From positions 16,761,766-16,825,765 of the forward strand of contig CM046847.1 in the NCBI GenBank assembly GCA_025618425.1: a stretch of 64,000 nt of DNA, written 5' to 3'. This DNA is from Heliocidaris tuberculata. Its lineage: Eukaryota; Echinodermata; Echinoidea; Camarodonta; Echinometridae. This document shows, in pieces, positions 1 to 13,700 of this stretch (position 1 is the first letter of the stretch; each line of letters opens with the position of its first letter). The notes beneath the pieces were generated by a model. It was not told the origin of the DNA. It saw nothing but the letters and a program-made list of their open reading frames with translations, and did not search any database. The translations under genes and the position numbers were made by a program.

Positions 1-3000
1 TAAAAAAAATAATTTCTGTCAATGCGCTGAAATGAAGAGGACCAAGTAGCCCTCAAATTTAAAAAAAAAAAATTCACCAGACATCTCAAAAGCTAAAGAT
101 GAGACCTAGTAATGAAAAACACAAACAACGGAACAAAACATGACAAATACATTCTAAATTTGTTTCATATCAATGACAACAGTGATGAGAAAAATATTTG
201 TTATATTACATCAAGATTTGTGAGGATTTTGAGAAAAATATATGTATGTGTGAATCTTGCAGTAGCCATTTCAAATATGCTCTGAGCCAAACCACACAAT
301 CATATAGCCACTCACTGCTACATGTGAAGTATGCTAGGACCATCGATCTCTACCACTGGATAAAGCAACTCCCTCTATATATTTGATGCGACCAGTCACC
401 ATGTTGGGGCTCGCAGGAAAACACTGCACTGTACTATTTCAATACAAATTTATGTATTTTTAGAATCAAATAATTCAGCACTGTAAAGTCTTTTTCCGCA
501 TACATTAAGTGCTCAAACAGGCAAAACAATTTAATTCATACAAATTCTACAGGAGATTTAATATGACAATACAGTACATGTATAATGTATTTTTAATAAA
601 AAATCTAATCACGTGTATCTTCTGCATTGGAGTACACTCGATCGTATATAGTACACAGTGCCCCACGTACTGTGTTTGAGTATAGAATAGAATTGGTTTG
701 GTTTGGTTTGGTTTGGTTTGCTACACATAACCCAATAAATTAAGGAAGGAGAAAAGGGGGTGGGGTAAAATGAATGGTTAGAGAGAAGAAGCTATAGTAG
801 GCCTAATGCAGGAGAAATAAGCTGAAGGAGAATATCATATGTTAAGGATAGGCTACCAGGTAGAGAGAAAGACGGTATAATGCAAGAGAAAGTCACATGA
901 GAATGATATCAATCGAGAGGACTTAGGAAGCCAAAATGAAAGAGAGAAGGATGCTCCCATTCTTCAGGGTTATGAAACTTATTAAGGAGAAAGTGTGAAT
1001 GAAAAAGAACTGGAGATGAGAGTGACCACATCAAGATGAAGACAGAGAGACTGTTGATATAATAAAGGACCAGGAGATAATACTGATAAGCCTATAATGA
1101 AAGACAAACTGAAGGAAGGATTGATAGGGCTACACTGAAGGTTAAATTTTAGATAAATGAGAAAAAGTTGTGATAAGGGAAATGTATATAGAGATATGGA
1201 TTAATAAAGGAGAAAGAGAGGATTATAATGGAGAGGGAGAAAGTGAGAGAGTGACAGAGAGATTGACTGAGAAAGGCAGATTAAGGAGAAAATTATGGGA
1301 TACTACTTGCCAAATGACAAAGCACATCGATACGCATATAAAACACATTCAGGAGGAGACTAAAATCTTTCAATTTTATAAAAGATTTCACATTTAAAAT
1401 TTTGGTTGTGCAGCCACATCAACTGCTGTGCATACAATGCTATATCCATGTGGTAGAGATCGATGGTTAGGACACATACAAGCCTGTGTGCCCAGAGGGT
1501 AACACACTAGGCTTGCAACCTCTTCAAATTACAAGTGTATTCAAACAGGAGAGGGTGAAATTTGGACCCAATTTTCTGAAATCACACATTGCATTCACTC
1601 ATTTTAAAAATCTGCATTGCCTTGATGCAACCAAGCAAAACAAGGTTTTAAATGGGAAGTTCTCCCCTTTCCAGCACTCAATGTTCTCCTTAATGGGTGG
1701 AGAGGCGTAAACATGTATGTAGACATTACGTTTTAGATCATAACGCAAAAGTGCAAAACTTGGATAAACTATTCAAGTTTTGGAATGCTGTGAATGTATT
1801 CAAAACAGCTAGCAAGGGACTCTACACTTTCTTTGTTGTACATTGTTGAATTTCACTACGCTATCAAGTATCAGATTATACCAAATCAGGCAAGTTGCTG
1901 ACATGCACATTGTTACGACTCAATACTCCATAAAATACTCCTTCTGAAATGGGACATGCACAAACCTGGAACACATTGAATGGTCTCTGACCCAACATTT
2001 CGTAGAATGATGGTAGGGCACGGCAGCATACGCACACTTTCATGTGAGCTTTGATTTAATATATTGCTTATGTACATTTCTATGTACATGTGAAGGAAGC
2101 ACACATAGGTTTGGTCATAGTATGATTATGACCATATATTTCATTACACAATTACAAAAATTTGGCTGTCAGCAGATTCTGTTTTTTAAGTTTGTCTTGT
2201 ATCCTTCAAGCTATGATGTAGTGGTTCTTAACCTTATGACCCCACATGACACTCCATCAGTTTTTTTTACCCCATTAGATATCCTTATTTGTTATCCCCA
2301 AATACCCTTCTGGTCAGTGTGGCTGTAATGCAACTGTATCAGACTCAAATGGGATTTGATTCATTAATGAACCGTTCATTACCCCCCCCCCCCCCCCATA
2401 GGGGTCATGATCCACAGGTTATGAACCACTTATACCATAGATTACTACAGGGCCAGTCACATATCACTGATAGCGATAAGTATAACTATAAAATCAGTCT
2501 ATCTAGAAAAGGTATTTTATATGTGAAAATCAATGCTGAAGGCTCAGTGACAGAAACTGGTCGTCAACTACAATATCCAATACCTTTTCAACATAGATCA
2601 GTTCTACAAGTTTTATTGTTATTGTGAAATGTGACCAGCCCCTAAAGCAGTGAACTGCACGCAAGACCTGACTGGATTTGTGAGCAGTGAATATTATGTC
2701 ACTAGCTGTCACTACTTCATTTCAAACATACACATTTGATTTCCAACAAAATATAGGCAACCACTGACATTTTAGGGAATTATTTGTTATTCTCAAATAA
2801 AAAAATGTATGAAAAAAAGGGATATTAAGCTTTTAAATTTTTCTGCCATTTTTCTGCATTACAGAATTCTAGAAAGTCATATTTGTGCACCATTCATAGA
2901 ATACTGCATGTGGACTAACAATGTATTTTGGATTGATGGAGGAACATTATAGACTTTAATGCTATAGGTGGCTTCTATTTTTAATAGACATATCAAACAA

Positions 3001-3423
3001 TTAAGTAGTCTTAAAGTCAAATTATAACTTAATATCATCCACCTGTATTCCTTTCTCTTAAAAAGAAATATACCAGTAGATAAATATGAAATAATAATAA
3101 AATATAATAAAATAAAGGTGTTCTTGCAATCCAAGACATAAATAAACACTTGTCTCCTGACCAGTGAGGAGTAATGGTCATAAAAGACCTAAACAGCCTA
3201 AATAATCAGCACAACTCACTCTAAGCATACTCTGTGCTTGTTTCAACAGAGAATATACCTTCTCAAACCATACATGTATCTCCTTTCCTTGTGATATTGC
3301 CATAAAAATACCCATCTTTGTAAATTTGTCAAGATTTTAAAAATGCAGCCTTGGCAATAACAAATGGGGAAAAAATAGAACTAGCAACCTATCTATTTCT
3401 AGCTGTCTGCTATGCAGTGTCCT
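1..3423. other. Region downstream of MAEA, no gene recognised
   Basis: AT-rich sequence beyond the MAEA stop codon. It must include the MAEA 3' UTR at its right end, but I could not identify a convincing polyadenylation signal on the minus strand close to the stop. It holds a GGTTT pentamer run (695-720) and a 16-C tract (2382-2397). The open frames are short, low in complexity and unlike any family I know. Confidence 0.6.
695..720. repeat. (GGTTT)n microsatellite
   Basis: About five perfect copies of a GGTTT/GTTTG pentamer. Confidence 0.9.
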
Positions 3424-3525
3424 TCACATGATGAATACTTTCTCTAGCTCATCCATGGAATATACTTTCTTCGTCTTGGGACATATAATTCGACCATTGT
3501 TTTCAGCAGCAAAAGTAAGTAGTGA
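3424..3525 (-). CDS. MAEA: MAEA exon 10 (residues 352-384 and stop)
   Basis: Reads [20 protein letters not shown], then [13 protein letters not shown] and TGA at 3426-3424. The CPKTK and terminal VFIM agree with CPRTK and VYIM of vertebrate MAEA. 102 nt with an AG acceptor (CTCTGCAG). Confidence 0.95.
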   Translation of the reverse strand, partial: SLLTFAAENNGRIICPKTKKVYSMDELEKVFIM

Positions 3526-6500
3526 CTGCAGAGACAAAAGAGAAAATAAGTGTCCAAATTGACAACAATCTATATACTGAAATCATGATTACTGTCAGAT
3601 AATTCCATCCGGGAAGACAAAAAGGCACTTCAAGAGAAGGTCAAGTTCTGGGAGAGGTAAAAAATAATTTGTGAGCCTTCTCATTCTTTTTATATCAGTT
3701 TGGAAGAACATCATACTAGAAAAGTCCCCTGAAAAGGATTGCTCTTGAAATTCTCATATTCGAAATATGACGAAAAATATCTGAAATATTCGAGCTGAAC
3801 ATTCATGCTGCTTGTGTGTGCAGTCCCATATACCCATTTCTGTGGGCAGTACATGTGCTTTTCAGTGAGATTGGGTCAATTTCCTATCATTTTGGTGATT
3901 CTAAACCCTTACAGTATATACAAACTCTCATGTAAACATGATCAACATTTCCCAATTACTTTGAGTTTCTTTCTCAATGTAATTCCGTGACTAGAACTCA
4001 ACTCAACTTTATTTTTAACAGGACTTGGCTTTGGGGGACATATCAATATGATATCTATATGCTGAAATTGTTATCAATGTCAGATCATTATATCAGGGAG
4101 GACAAAAAGGCACTTAACCCTTTGAGTACAGGAATAATTTAAGGGCTAAATTTATCACATTTTGTTCTTCAAACTGGCAACAATAATATTTCTCTTTTAG
4201 TGCTGCATGGTTCTAATAAGGCGCAATGTCTTTGAAAACAATATGCATGGTTAAGAATTTGGTCGAAAAGTTGAAAAAAAATCGCCAATTTTGATAAAAA
4301 TATGATTTTGAACATCTCAATGTGTTGCCAATTTAAGGACTTTAAAGCTTATTCCCATTTTTAATCTTCCTATCATCACACGCAATGTGGTCATGCAAGA
4401 AATTTTTGCTCTTTCTACTCATGCATCTGGTATATTCCTGGGGGGCACCACTCAACTAATATTGCTGTACACAAGGACTTAACAGGATTTGGTTTGGGGG
4501 AGACATATCAATATGACAAATCTTCAAAAATTTTAAATATTCAGATTAATATTTTTATCTCCAAAACACCAACACGTTTCTAGAGAAGGTACTATCAAAA
4601 TTTTAAAGTAATATAGCAAATGACATATCTTACAATATTTTTCTCATATGTCTACAAAGTTAGGAGACTCCTGGCAACCTACCTTTTCTCCATACACATA
4701 GCCATTGGGTAGCATCATGGGGGGATTATGCTCATTCATTACTTGACCTGTAAACAGCAATTATAAAAATAAACAATTTCAAATGAAAATAGAAAAGAGG
4801 AAGGGGACATCAAATTTGATGCCTGTTAGTTAATACGCTGAAAATGCTGGATTTGTTTCTAGAAGTTGTATTCAATGTAAGTACTTAATGGATTAGGATT
4901 TCAAATAGAGTTGGAGTTAAGGAGTTAATTGTCATTAAAGGGCAATCCAACCTTGGTAATATGATGATTTGTGTGAAAGCAGAAAAATAAGAAAAACAGG
5001 ATGGTGAAAGTTTGAAAGAAATCGGACAAGGAATAAGAAGGAATAAGTTTGAAAAATGAGATCACTATATCTATGGTAATCTCAAATTGGCAATTTCGTG
5101 AGTCGATTGTGACATACTTGTGGACAACTCTCCCGTTTGCCTTACACAAAAATATCATTAAATTGCAGTTTTCTCCAAAGTGCCTTTACCCTCGGGGCAG
5201 TACTCAAAATATATTGGAGATAGCATATTGTTATAGGTCCTCATGAAAGAAAAAGATCCTACTGAGTAATATTTACATTTTGAAAAAAAAATTACATTTT
5301 AGTCATTTTGTGTGTTGGAGCAAATGGGGGAGTTGTCTGCAACTACAGCGACATTACAGTGACATTACCCATTCGGCCAATTTGAAATTCCCATATGTAT
5401 AGTGATTACAACTTTCAAAAATTCATAACTTTCCTATTTCTTTTCCGATTTTGTTCAAACTTTCACCAATCTGCTTCTCTGATTTTTCCTCTCTCTTTCA
5501 AAGCAACTTGCCATTAAGGTTGGATTTCCCTTTAAAGTATTTTTACCAAATACTTTTACTACAACTAACAAAGAAAGGAACATATCTCAATTTTATCTAC
5601 CTTCATGTAGCAGAAGCAAGGTATCTAACAGATTTAATTTTTTTACTTTTAATATTTTTAAATAAAAATATTCTATTCAAAATGTATATCTAACAATGCT
5701 AAATTTAAAGAAAACCTGTTGTTTCTTATTTCTATCTCCTTGTTCATCAGGATTACATTTTCAGGTAAATTGTACTCTACAATTTCATTAAATTTGTATT
5801 ATATCATTCAATATGGAGTATAAATATCCTTTAACTTGTCTCATCTCTGGACAATACAAAACAACTTCAACACTGACAATAATGAAGTTTAGGTGAGAAA
5901 ATAAATTTCCCCTAAAATACATTCCTGTATGAAGACTCATTTGACAGACAAAAGGTACGGTTTGATTTGCTTTGCTATGGTGTCTATACAATTATACCCC
6001 CTGGACTTTAAAGGGGGGTATCCCTTGTCAATTACTTTTTTTTAATCTTTGAAAAGAAAAGAAGACTTCCTCTTTCTCTTTTGTGATTACAGCATCAACA
6101 GGTCTCGATTCATTTCTTTCCCATTCCCATCACCAAGTCAGACAATAAGCTGACTTTAGAAGGCACGGTTCTATTGTATACAAAAATTACCAGACACTCC
6201 TCTATTCTTCCTTGTATTTGTTGAAAGTAGGCAACAGGATGTGGTTTCTTTAATGTCTTGCGGTTTGTACACGATGCTGCCACTTGACTGGTGAGGGGTA
6301 TCCCCTTTTGTTCTTCCATCATCTCTAGACTATTTTCAAAGATTTCCTCTTTTTATTTCTCATCATAAGTTCTCTTTCACTCAACTCTTGAAATATTTTT
6401 TTTCATACTACTCTCTGACTTCACGGTCATTCTTAATCAATTTCACTGAACCATAATATTGAAGTAGTACAAATTTACACTGTGATAATAATTTTTTCTT

Positions 6501-7761
6501 GAAAAGTTCTCCTTGCTCATTTTCCACATAATGGTACTTCAAATTTGCCTCCCCCCCCCCTGCTGTAATTACTACTACTAAAATGAATACTCTTACTACT
6601 TAATTTCACTGATTCTACTACTACTACATTTTCCACATTTTACATAGTATATTTCTGATAGGGATAGAAAGGTAGGAGGAGGAAACATTGATGAAAGGAA
6701 GAAAGAGAGAGACTGGAAAGGAGAAATGAACCCCATCATCCATACCTGATATTGAGCATACTAGTCTTGACTGGGCACAGTGGGCAAAGGGTAAGCTCTT
6801 GGCCAGTTCATTCAGGTTCTTGCTACACACAGGGCAATCTGGATTCTTACCATGGTCGGTGTAGCATTGTCTAAACATCACAACAGTCAAGGAATATCTA
6901 CAACTTTGAAGGAAAGCAGAGCAATGAGAAATGGTTTGGTGGAAATTTGAAGGAAATTGCATCAATAATAAAATTATAAATTTTTGAAATTTTTGTACAT
7001 ATGGAAATTTCAAATTAGGAAATTAGTAACAAAACTATGATGTAGTGTCGGACAATCCTATAAGTTGTTCCAATGTACAAAATGATTAAAATAGAATTAA
7101 AAAAAACAATTTTGGGTTTTGTAAAGCATTACAGTACTGAGCTATTTCATTTCATTCGTGAAATTTTGCACGGACCTTGGAATCGCGAAAAGAACACAAA
7201 TCCATTATTATTTCTATGTATATCTTTATTTTTGCATTTATTATTATAATTTACGGAAATTATATGCTCAAATATATTTTGATTAATAATTAGGTAAAGA
7301 GAGGCATTGGAGATTAACTTTCAATGCAAGAAGTTCTCTTTAAATCTTAAAAACTTTGTTACATAAAAAAATATTTTGAAAGTGATGTCAATTCTTATGT
7401 ATTCTATCGTTTTATGAATTTCTTATGTATTTCCTTTTTTTTTCAACTTTACCTTTTAAATTGTTTTTTTAAGTCTGGGGCTTCAGAGTCTTATCTGAAC
7501 CAGTATTCAGTTAGAATAGATGATAATTACATCTTAAAGAAGAAATTATAGGTGAAAAAGGAGGAACATGAGGAAATGCAGTTCCCCATTCGTTTTGAAA
7601 ATTCTCTGTTTTCACGCTGACATGAGGTCTCAGAAGGTCACATGACTCGGTAACAGTATGGCAAATTTTTGGAAACTTGGCGTAAAAAGATGCACAAGAC
7701 TTGAAAGAAAAAAGTCAGAAAGTGGCGTGGTGTGAAATGCAGCGGTACATAATACGCAGAG

Positions 7762-7798
<37 letters not shown>

Positions 7799-10700
7799 CT
7801 TGGTGGCCTCGAAGGCCATCCCCCAGTACAGTAAGGGTTAAGAAGACCTTTAACAATTCAACTTGTCAAAAAAAATTATATACATTTTGTATATATTGCA
7901 GTGTTGTAGGTCTCGAGGCTGGTCTCACACTCAAGACCGATCTCGAGGCCTGTTTCCTTGGTCTTGGTCTCGGTCTTGGCCTCAGAGTGTCATGACTCGG
8001 ACTCGGACTCGGACTCGGACTCGGACTCGGACTGGCTGGGCCGAGACCGATGCAGCGTGCTTAAAATGTCATACACAAAATGTAATTGCTATATCCTAGG
8101 ACCCCAAAATAAGGACACCAATGGCTTACATATTCCCCATTGAAGCTCAGTAAATTTGTCTTGAGCACTTCTACGAAATGTGCGGTTAGAATCTTTACCC
8201 ACTATGCACTTATAGTAAGTCATGAATCTAAATTAGCTGGCAAAAACTAGCCGAATTGTAATCTGAATGTCCATATCCTGCTGTGCTGCGCTGTATAGCA
8301 CTAGCACGGTGAGCAGCCAGTAGTCTCCCTCAGGTAACTCCTGCGATGGGACGGCGCGGGCACCAGTGAAATTACGCTGAGCCCGAAAATTTTCATGAAT
8401 CCATATAAAGAAAAGTGAGGGGGGGGGGGCGGACACAAAAAATAGCCGTCAATTTTGCAAAATATATGCATGAAGCAACACTAAGCCCAGTAAACATTTG
8501 CACTTAATAATTCTGTCAATCTCTTTTGTCAAAGATTCTTGACAATTTGCATGACATTGTGTTCGATTTACTGTTTAAAAGTGACCTGTCCGGACACACG
8601 TGTTGGTTATGTGAATGTAATTGGATGTAGGTCAGTAGATCAGCTGTTTCTCATGCATGCGCAATCGTACTAGCTTAATGCGCGTCATGAGATCGTAATG
8701 CACACGTCATCAGTCGAAATCAAAACAAGGCGACCTATGTCTAGTCTAGTGTCCGTCAAAAGGAAAAAAAGATTTTAATTGACGAGGACCAAAAACAAAC
8801 CAGGAAACAAATGAAGTAGCCTATATTCAGTTATCAGGTAAACTTTATCTACCATGTTCGGTTATCAGGTAAAATTTCATTTGAGTGTAAACTGTCACAG
8901 AGGTCTAATTATGTCGTTTGACCCTTTTTTAATTGTTAGGTCTTACTGTTTTGTGTTACTTTTTATTTAGTAACAAAGTTAGACCTAAATATAGATCTAT
9001 TTAACATTAACCTACCAGACTCTAACAGTAGTAAGTCAGGCCTAGCCTAGTATTAATTTTTTTTTTTTTTTTTTAAATCTAAAGTTTTAATCTAACTGTG
9101 CCTGTGCAGTTCATATCACTTTCTGACTTTCACCGATTACATTACGGTATAGATCTAGATCTACCCTTTAACACTTTATAACAGGATTACAATTAACTTG
9201 ATGTTATAGACTACCTAGTCCTAGAGGCCTGTAAAAGAAAAGTGATATACAGCACCTTTATTCTGAAATCTACTTTGATCTATGGGGTCGGTCTCAGGCT
9301 CAGCGACTATCAATCGTCAATCTATTCTAAATTAGTTAGCGTCCACTGTGTTTTGCTCTAACCATATATAGATTTAACAACAATGCGAAATTTATACCAT
9401 CTAACATTAATTTATCATATCTAGATCAAAGTTAAAGGGAAATCCAACCTTAATAGCAAGTTGCTTTGAAAGAAAGAGGAAAAATTAGAGAAGCAGATTG
9501 GTGAAAGTTTGAATGAAATCGGACAAGCAATAAGAAAGTTATGAATTTTTGAAAGTTGTAATCACTATGCATATGGGAATTTCAAATTGGCTGAATAGGT
9601 AATGTCATTGTGATGTAGCTGTGGACAACTCCCCCATTCGCTCTAACACACAAAATGACTAAAATGTCAATTTTTTTCAAAATGCATTACTCAGTAGGAT
9701 CTTTTCGTTCATGAGGACCTATAACAATATGCTAACTCCAATATATTTGAGTACTGCCCCGAGGGTAAAAGCGCCTCGAAGAAAACCGCAAATTAATATT
9801 TTTGTTTACGACAAATGGGAGAGTTGTCCACAAAAATGTAACAATTGACTCACCAAATTGCCAATTTGAGATTCGCATAGATGTAGTGATCTCATTTTTC
9901 AAACATCCATAACTTTATTAGTCCTTGTCCGATTTCTTTCAAACTTTCACCATACTGTTTTTCTTATTTTTCTGCTTTCACACAAATCATCTCATTACCA
10001 AGGTTGGATTACCCTTTAAATCCAAATATACTTAATGTTGATGAGGGATATAAAACAAATATACAGGGCCTTTATTCAGAAATCTAGTGCGATCATGGGG
10101 TCGGTCTCAGCGACTACAGTCAATCGTCTATTCCTCTCGGGGCTCTCGCCCCTCGAGGAAATAGACGACTGTAGTCACTTCGACCAACCCCATGGATCGC
10201 ACTAGATTTCCTCAGGCCCTGTATATTTGTATACTATGCATGCTGTGCCGGCGCACCAGCTGTGCACCTAAACAACCTCCCCTTGGGTCATTTCGCCAGG
10301 CCAGTGACACTGGTGGTGAGAAATCAATGAGAGAGCAAGAATGCAAACCAATAACATGATATGCAATTTAGACATTTAAAGTTGTTGCAAAATATTTAAA
10401 CATCCCATGTGAACGTTTGGTACAGGAAGTGTAGGGCGATGTTGTAGTCAAATTCTCATCATCGGAGTCTGATTGCTGTAGGGTATACAGTAGCATCTTC
10501 TTTGTGTAGATTTAACTAACCAGAATTTATGTACAGTATAATTCTATAGTATCAGTATAATTACTGTCTGGGAATATACCCATTAAGTGCCTTTAAACAG
10601 CAAAATAAGTGAAATTTTTTCACATCTGGACTCGCGAATCGGACCTGGGCTGGAATGATATGGACTCAGACTTGACTCGGACTCGGACGATGTGGACTCG

Positions 10701-13700
10701 GTCTAGGACTCGGTCTAGGACTCGGACTCAGATGATGTGGACTCGACTACAACACTGATATATTGTTACCAGACATGAAATCATCTTTAAAAAAAAGACC
10801 ATACAAGACTTTCAAACGATCACTTTAACCTTTATTTGGAATGCAATTTTGGTATTCAAACTAGCAATACGCCTTTACAGGATAAATATCAGCTGCTGAT
10901 ATTGTGAATATAGGATACCAGTAACAAACAGAACAATATAAAGTATTTTGGTGACATGTCCCCTTTAACAAATCATGAACACCATATGTGAACATTTAGG
11001 ACAAATGAGTAAGCTTGCTTTTAGATCCGGATGAGTCAGCCATCTCTTAAGAGCACTTTTGAATACAATGGGCTGGCATTCAATTACCGACTGCATCAGA
11101 GGGTAGGGAATCTGTACCCTAGTTAACTTTCTATCAACCTAAAAGGGCCAGGGGTGGGGTTCCTGTACTTTATCCAAGACAGGTTTGAGGATAAAATTTT
11201 CATGTCTCAAGCTTATGACTTTATAGCCCACAATCTTACGCATCTTTGATACCAAATCAAATGTCGAGCATCGGGTACCATCCAGCGTCATAAATAACTT
11301 TACTATGCATGCCCAAAATGGACATTCTGCAGAATTGTCAATGCGTGAATATCAATAATAATTAATAAGTGAAAATTACAATGAAACTGTTTCAGATATG
11401 GATACTAAATTTCATGAGTTTATTCATTTATGATAATTGGTTGTAAACAAGTGACACAGAAGGGGTTTGTTATATTTGTAAACACTACAAGATAATTTCC
11501 CCTCCCTATTAACCAATTAACTACTGAATCATCTTATTCCCATAGGCTCACTACAGGAACCAACTAGTTCTCATAACTGATGAGTTAATATCAGATAGAA
11601 AGGATACGGTGTCTTCATAGCTGCTAGACCAGCCTCTAGTGTCAGTGTTAGTACTGGTGTTGTGTTGAACTGGAAGAGCTTATAGTTCTCTTCACGGAAC
11701 TGAGTAACTAGTTTTTGCCATCGCAGATCATCAAACAGTTCCTGTGTATTGGGTAGAGATCAAAAGATAATTATCAAAAACTCAAGGCCAAAGTCAAAAA
11801 TGATAAATTATGCAACGGTAAATCCATTAATAACTCTTCATATTCTATGGAAACAAGCATCTTTGCGATCTCTCTCTCTCTCTAAAAAAAAGAGAAATTC
11901 ATCCTTTGCAATATTTCTGCTTACTCGGTAGGATGCTACAGGCATTGTGAGTTACCTGCAACTGACACCACTGGATATTCCCCTTAATGTAAAAGAGTTC
12001 TGACAATGTTAATGCATTACAAGAGGAACGGCCTAAAAAATATTCTGAATTGTTATTGAGCCTGATTGGTTACGAGTAGGCATTCTGTCCATCCGTGACA
12101 TTGAATATTTTATGGATTATAATTTTAGTAAGCGACCATGGCAACCAAATTTTATCAATTTTAACTCCTTCGGTGATGCCCTTCACAATGAAACATGAAA
12201 TTACTCTTCTCAATTAAATACTTATTTTCTACAGGCCTTGAAACTTTCAAAATTTGTCAAATGTCCATCCATGACTAACCGATCAGGCTCTATTATGCAG
12301 TGAGTGGCCTGTTTGGCCTTGCAACAAAACTTCAAGAACTAGCTGAAATCACATGCACTGACAAGTAACAACATACTCTGTACATGCATGTTGCAGGACT
12401 ATGTCTTCTATTGTATGGGGTTACTACCACAATATCCTCATCTTTCTTCCCTCATTGTTACATGACATCTCTTTAATCTGTTTGGTAGATCATTTACTTC
12501 TGGTCTTGAGCATTCAGTGTACATTATGGCAGATTGTCAGAGAATTTAATGGCAAATGTATTAGACTACTATTACCTTGTCTCCTGGGAGCCAGAAAGGC
12601 GTTAGGTCTGTATACAATGATACAAGTAACATTAATAACCTTTTACCTCTCAGCAGAGGACCTATAAGATCTTCCAAGATCCAAACAACATTAATTTTAC
12701 TTACTTTGTATTCTGATATGTTTGGATTAGAGGGAAATGCCAGGAGAACCATGATCTTCTTGACCTGTTCCCCATCCAAAGAACCAAAGTACTTCCTGGC
12801 ATGCCTGACAGCCTCCACACGGAAATCATTTCTTATCAGCTCTATGAACTCCTGTGTTCTTAGGTTGACTTCTAATGTGCTCTACGGTAGATATGAAAAG
12901 AAGGACAGAAACAGGGTTACACAGTGCAACCTTGTTATAAATAACACTCTTATAACAACCTCCCATTATAACACTGTGATTTTGCTGGTCCAAGTTCTTT
13001 GTATTCCATTTTTTTTCTAAGACCTTATAAATGAAGATTTCAATCAAGGAAATTTTCTAGGTCCTAAGGAGTTTGTTATTATGAGGATCAACTATACACA
13101 GTTGAGTCCATACACAGTCATGACAGCTCTCAAAGATTCAATAGTACCTTCAACAATTCAAGTGGGAATGCAGTTTGGTGATTAAAAGCAGCTCTCCTTT
13201 GACTCCTAAATTATAGTTTCAGTTTAAATCCTACTGTTGGAAGGACACTGAAGAATATTAGCTCTTTTATAAATCAACTCCCCAGCATGGGTTGAAAATA
13301 GTGAGAACACATTTACCATAAAGAGAAACATCAAAGAAAAACAACCTTAAAGTGACCCTCAACTAAGAACTCATGGGGAAAATGGAATCGTACAGAATTT
13401 GCAAAAGGCTTGTACTTGTACACATAGCCTGTCCATCATGCCAGCCCATCGAACTAATGCAATGAAAGACCGGGTGGCACGAAGTTGACCAAGCTCAGGA
13501 TAGATGAATGATTCGGATTTTTAAGTCCTTAGACTCTTACAGGTCTCAACATCGTTCACCTTAGCAAATATTTAGTGGAATGCTCAAACATTTCAAAATA
13601 CAAGAAGATGAATGTGCCTGCATCTCCTATATGCCTCTGCCTTAATTCAGTTAAGTTCACAGCTCAAATTTTTCTTGAAATACTGTGATAACCAGAATAA

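Larger units (their letters stand above)
7899..10757. mobile_element. Non-autonomous hAT-type DNA transposon
   Basis: Ends are CAGTGTTGTAG (7899-7909) and CTACAACACTG (10747-10757), a perfect 11-bp terminal inverted repeat. It is flanked on both sides by ATATATTG (7891-7898 and 10758-10765), a perfect 8-bp target duplication as expected for hAT. Subterminal regions are rich in an ACTCGG hexamer on both sides. No transposase frame is left. A TTAA element (9432-10019) and a foldback (10055-10230) sit inside. Confidence 0.88.
6871..11607 (-). other. MAEA intron 7
   Basis: A 4.7-kb intron, more than half of which is one hAT-type element (7899-10757) with further insertions. It also has a 35-G run at 7764-7798. 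Outside these I see unremarkable AT-rich sequence. Confidence 0.75.

Noticed and set aside
3424..3525. An apparent frameshift in the last MAEA exon (first reading gave a stop at MS-stop)
   Set aside because: It was a misreading of CTTGGG. With three G the frame runs [19 protein letters not shown] to TGA without a break.
6004..6312. AAAGGGGGGTATCCC facing GGGGTATCCCCTTTT, maybe a further TTAA element
   Set aside because: The right side lacks TTAA and the inverted repeat is short and imperfect.
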